A stretch of DNA of 64,000 nt, taken from positions 1 through 64,000 of the forward strand of contig NZ_FZOH01000013.1 of the NCBI RefSeq assembly GCF_900188205.1, in the 5' to 3' direction. Every line of letters starts with the position of its first letter. The first letter of the stretch is position 1. Positions 62,082 through 64,000 of this stretch are shown here, piece after piece. The notes beneath the pieces are model-generated. The model was not told the DNA's origin and did no database searches. It saw only the letters and a list, made by a program, of their open reading frames with translations. Made by a program: the position numbers and the translations under genes. The stretch is from Geodermatophilus saharensis (lineage in GTDB: Bacteria > Actinomycetota > Actinomycetes > Mycobacteriales > Geodermatophilaceae).

Positions 62082-62693
62082 TCAGGCGGCGGCCCGCCCG
62101 CTGGTCATGAACCCGGCGACCCGCGGCACGCCCTCCTCGTACCAGCTCCTCGCCTCGGTGACCGCCAGCGGTGAGGCCGCCAGCAGGCCCGCGACGTCGT
62201 TGTCCAGGACACAGCCGGACACCACCCGGTTGACCGGGGTGCCGCGCCGCTGCCACCGCAGGACCGCGGGGTCCGGCGCCGCCCCGTGCTCGACGAAGTG
62301 CAGGACGCCCCCGGGCCGGAGCACGCGCGCCACCTCCGCCAGCGCGCGGCCGGCGTCGGGGATGCCGCAGAGGACCCAGGTGCACAGCGCCGAGTCGAAG
62401 CGGTCGTCGGGGAAGGGCAGGGCGCGGGCGTCGTCACCGGCGACGACGACCGGGACCGGGGACGCCGCGCGGCGCTCCTGCGACATCCGCAGCGCCGTGG
62501 CCGAGGGCTCCACCGCCCACACCCCGGTGACCGCCGGCGGCAGGTGGGGCTGGTTGAGCCCCGAGCCGTACCCGATCTCCAGCACGTCGCCGGTCAGCCC
62601 GGCGCAGACCCGTTCGCGGATCGGCCCGGTCAGCCGCGGCCCCAGGGCCCGGTCGAGCAGCCGGGGGCGGACGCACCGGCCGTAGATCCCCAC
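62082..62693 (-). CDS. Class I SAM-dependent methyltransferase (UbiE-like)
   Basis: 203 residues from GTG 62693. SAM motif I LEIGYGSGLNQPHLP (near residue 35), acidic VEPSATALRMSQ, DDARALPFPDDRFDSALCTWVLCGI and LRPGGVLHFVEHGAAPDP are those of the UbiE/phospholipid methyltransferase-like group often annotated as SAM-dependent methyltransferase. The C-terminal CVLDNDVAGLL and EEGVPRVAGFMTSG support this. Substrate unknown. It ends 9 bp from the convergent gene upstream in coordinates. Confidence 0.87.
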   Translation of the reverse strand: MGIYGRCVRPRLLDRALGPRLTGPIRERVCAGLTGDVLEIGYGSGLNQPHLPPAVTGVWAVEPSATALRMSQERRAASPVPVVVAGDDARALPFPDDRFDSALCTWVLCGIPDAGRALAEVARVLRPGGVLHFVEHGAAPDPAVLRWQRRGTPVNRVVSGCVLDNDVAGLLAASPLAVTEARSWYEEGVPRVAGFMTSGRAAA

Positions 62694-62753
62694 GGGGTCG
62701 CAGGCTCCTCCCGGTGACCGGCCGGGGGCAAGGGCCCCGTGAAGGCCGTCGAG

Positions 62754-62834
62754 TGCGGGAGGCGGGAGTCGAACCCGCACGCCCGGAGGCACCAGATCCT
62801 AAGTCTGGCGTGGCTGCCGTTACACCACTCCCGC
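62754..62834 (-). tRNA. tRNA-Leu (anticodon UAG)
   Basis: Reading leftward from 62834: acceptor GCGGGAG paired with CTCCCGC, D arm, anticodon stem CCAGA/TCTGG around the loop CTTAGGA (anticodon TAG), a long class II variable arm (TGCCTCCGGGCGT), T arm GCGGG-TTCGACT-CCCGC and discriminator A at 62754. CCA is not encoded. The long variable arm and the anticodon make this Leu, reading CUA/CUN codons. Confidence 0.95.
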
Positions 62835-62925
62835 GTGGCCGCAGAGTCTAGGTCGCGTCGCCCGGCCGGGTGCCCGGGTTTCCCGGAACGGGCCGGTGGC
62901 GGCGGTGTCTGGCAGGCTGTCGCCC

Positions 62926-63189
62926 GTGCCTCCTCGCGACCCCCGAGAGATCCAGCTGGAGATCGACGCCGCCCGCGAGTCGCTGGCGGCCACCCTGGAC
63001 CACCTGGCGTTCCGGAGCAGCCCCACGCGCCTGAGGGCACAGGGACAGGAGGCCGTCCAGCGCTTCCTGGTCTCCCCCGCGGGGAAGGCGACGATGGGCG
63101 GCCTGGGCCTGCTGGTGTCGCTTGTCCTCGTGCAGAAGGTCCGCCACCGCAGGGCCGCGAGGCGGACGGTCCAGCGCCGCACGCGCTGA
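62926..63189 (+). CDS. Small DUF3618 protein
   Basis: 87 residues from GTG 62926. IQLEIDAARESLAATLDHLAFRSSPTRL is the DUF3618 helix; a hydrophobic stretch MGGLGLLVSLVLVQKV follows and the end is strongly basic (RHRRAARRTVQRRTR). It is a minimal version of the DUF3618 protein at 11792, without repeats. Ends 1 bp before the DUF427 start codon, so the two are cotranscribed. Confidence 0.82.
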   Translation: MPPRDPREIQLEIDAARESLAATLDHLAFRSSPTRLRAQGQEAVQRFLVSPAGKATMGGLGLLVSLVLVQKVRHRRAARRTVQRRTR

Positions 63190-63190
63190 C

Positions 63191-63688
63191 GTGCGCACGC
63201 CCCGGCGGGACTCGGTCGGTCCCGGTCAGGAGTCGGTGTGGGACTACCCGCGCCCGCCCTCGGCCGAGGTGACCCCGCGGCGCGTCGTGGTCGAGATCGG
63301 CGGGCGGGTCGTCGCCGACACCACCCGGGCGGTCCGGGTCTGCGAGACCAGTCACCCGCCGGTGTACTACGTGCCCCGCGAGGACGTCGTCCCCGGGGTG
63401 CTCGAGCGGGCCGGCGGCTCGTCGTGGTGCGAGTGGAAGGGCGCGGCCACGTACTGGGACGCCGTCGTCGACGGGACGCGCCGCCCGTCGGCCGCGTGGT
63501 CCTACGAGCAGCCCACCGCCGGCTACGAGCACCTGCGCGGGGCGGTGGCGTTCTACCCGAGCCGGGTGGACCGGGCCACCGTCGACGGGGAGCAGGTCCG
63601 CGCCCAGGCCGGGGACTTCTACGGCGGCTGGATCACCGGCGACGTCGTCGGGCCGTTCAAGGGGGAGCCCGGCACGCTCGGCTGGTGA
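63191..63688 (+). CDS. DUF427 domain protein
   Basis: 165 residues from GTG 63191. SVWDYPRPPSAEVTPRRVVVEIGGRVVADTTRAVRVCETSHPPVYYVPREDV is the diagnostic DUF427 (PF04248) block, followed by WCEWKGAATYWD and the AWSYEQPTAGYEHLRGAVAFYPSRVD repeat-like half. A small beta-sandwich protein; function unknown. It converges on the TetR gene. Confidence 0.87.
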   Translation: MRTPRRDSVGPGQESVWDYPRPPSAEVTPRRVVVEIGGRVVADTTRAVRVCETSHPPVYYVPREDVVPGVLERAGGSSWCEWKGAATYWDAVVDGTRRPSAAWSYEQPTAGYEHLRGAVAFYPSRVDRATVDGEQVRAQAGDFYGGWITGDVVGPFKGEPGTLGW

Positions 63689-63698
63689 CCGCCCCGGG

Positions 63699-64000
63699 TC
63701 AGCCCGCCCGGCTGCCGGCGGTCTCCTGGCGGACCAGCGGGAGGACGACCCGCTCGAGCACCGCGTCGGCGTAGGCGGCGTCCACCGGCTCGCGGGTGAC
63801 CAGCCAGCGCTGCACGAACAGCGCCGTGGCCGCCTCGGCCGGGATCGACTGCGTCATCCCGGGCCCCACCTCGCCGCGCGCCTGGGCGCGGGCCCACATC
63901 TCGGCGAACGCCCGCCGCCAGATCGCCATCGGACCCTCGCGGAAGGCGTCGATCAGCGCCGGTTCGTGCTGCATGGCCGCCAGCAGCGAGCGGGTGGCCG
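63699..64000 (-). CDS. TetR-family regulator (C-terminal part)
   Basis: The visible 100 codons cover the ligand-binding C-terminal half: RSLLAAMQHEPALIDAFREGPMAIWRRAFAEMWARAQARGEVG and EAATALFVQRWLVTREPVDAAYADAVLERVVLPLV, typical of the TetR_C helices. The N-terminal HTH lies past the right edge. Target unknown; in this class it often controls an adjacent transporter or enzyme gene, which would also be outside the window. Confidence 0.8.
   Translation of the reverse strand, partial: ATRSLLAAMQHEPALIDAFREGPMAIWRRAFAEMWARAQARGEVGPGMTQSIPAEAATALFVQRWLVTREPVDAAYADAVLERVVLPLVRQETAGSRAG

Noticed and set aside
62754-62834. tRNA-Leu as the attachment site of an integrated element
   Set aside because: No integrase, no duplicated tRNA 3' end in the window and no change in composition around it.

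Overview
The window is a stretch of very GC-rich (roughly three quarters G+C) actinobacterial chromosome with about 75 closely packed genes. Many genes begin with GTG and overlap by 4 bp, and nearly every third codon position is G or C. Gene order around pncB-clpS-mec-cysO-cysM-rph-rdgB and ctaD-serB resembles Mycobacterium tuberculosis. The stress-protein content and absence of mycolate genes suggest the Geodermatophilaceae/Frankiales side of the class; that placement is inference. I see no transposase, phage gene, rRNA or CRISPR array. There is one tRNA, a tRNA-Leu(UAG).

Left part (1-11.7 kb): a partial LuxR-type ATPase regulator, glucose-6-phosphate dehydrogenase, polyphosphate kinase 2, a phospholipase-D-like enzyme, a decayed arginase-family gene, an SDR/methyltransferase pair, a glutaryl-CoA-type acyl-CoA dehydrogenase, and a two-component cluster: an OmpR-type regulator, a soluble PAS kinase, and an Hpt-like protein that has lost its phospho-histidine.

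11.7-24 kb: a three-gene envelope/stress operon (DUF3618 protein with LEA-like 11-mers, a holin-like protein and a Gln-rich coiled-coil protein). A siderophore-interacting protein follows, preceded by an IdeR-like box. A leftward operon encodes a formate/nitrite transporter, a HerA-like ATPase, a zinc metallopeptidase and an enoyl-CoA hydratase. Then come a small lipoprotein paired with a glutathionylspermidine-synthase-like ATP-grasp protein, and a second iron gene (siderophore-binding lipoprotein) with a good IdeR box.

24-43 kb: mostly single metabolic or defence genes, namely two aldo-keto reductases, an AlkZ-like DNA glycosylase, an ABC-F protein, a D-threonine-aldolase-like enzyme, a sugar-lactone oxidase, two drug-efflux MFS proteins, a zinc alcohol dehydrogenase, an M23 peptidase, a cation efflux protein, CtaG, and an RlmA-like methyltransferase.

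43-64 kb: cytochrome oxidase subunit I, SerB, NAD salvage (pncB-pncA), ClpS, and the Mec-CysO-CysM sulfur-carrier route to cysteine. These are followed by a cAMP-phosphodiesterase-like MBL protein, a LigD polymerase domain, a peroxiredoxin, rph-rdgB, an HPP-CBS membrane protein, a glycosyltransferase, a 53-residue LAXTG-type mini-protein, and small genes up to a TetR fragment at the right edge.

The most notable non-coding signal is a family of five GC-rich hairpin repeats, each starting 2-5 nt after a stop codon and always in the sense orientation of that gene. Other signals are two IdeR-like boxes, three candidate general-stress (sigma-B/F type) promoters and several probable leaderless promoters.
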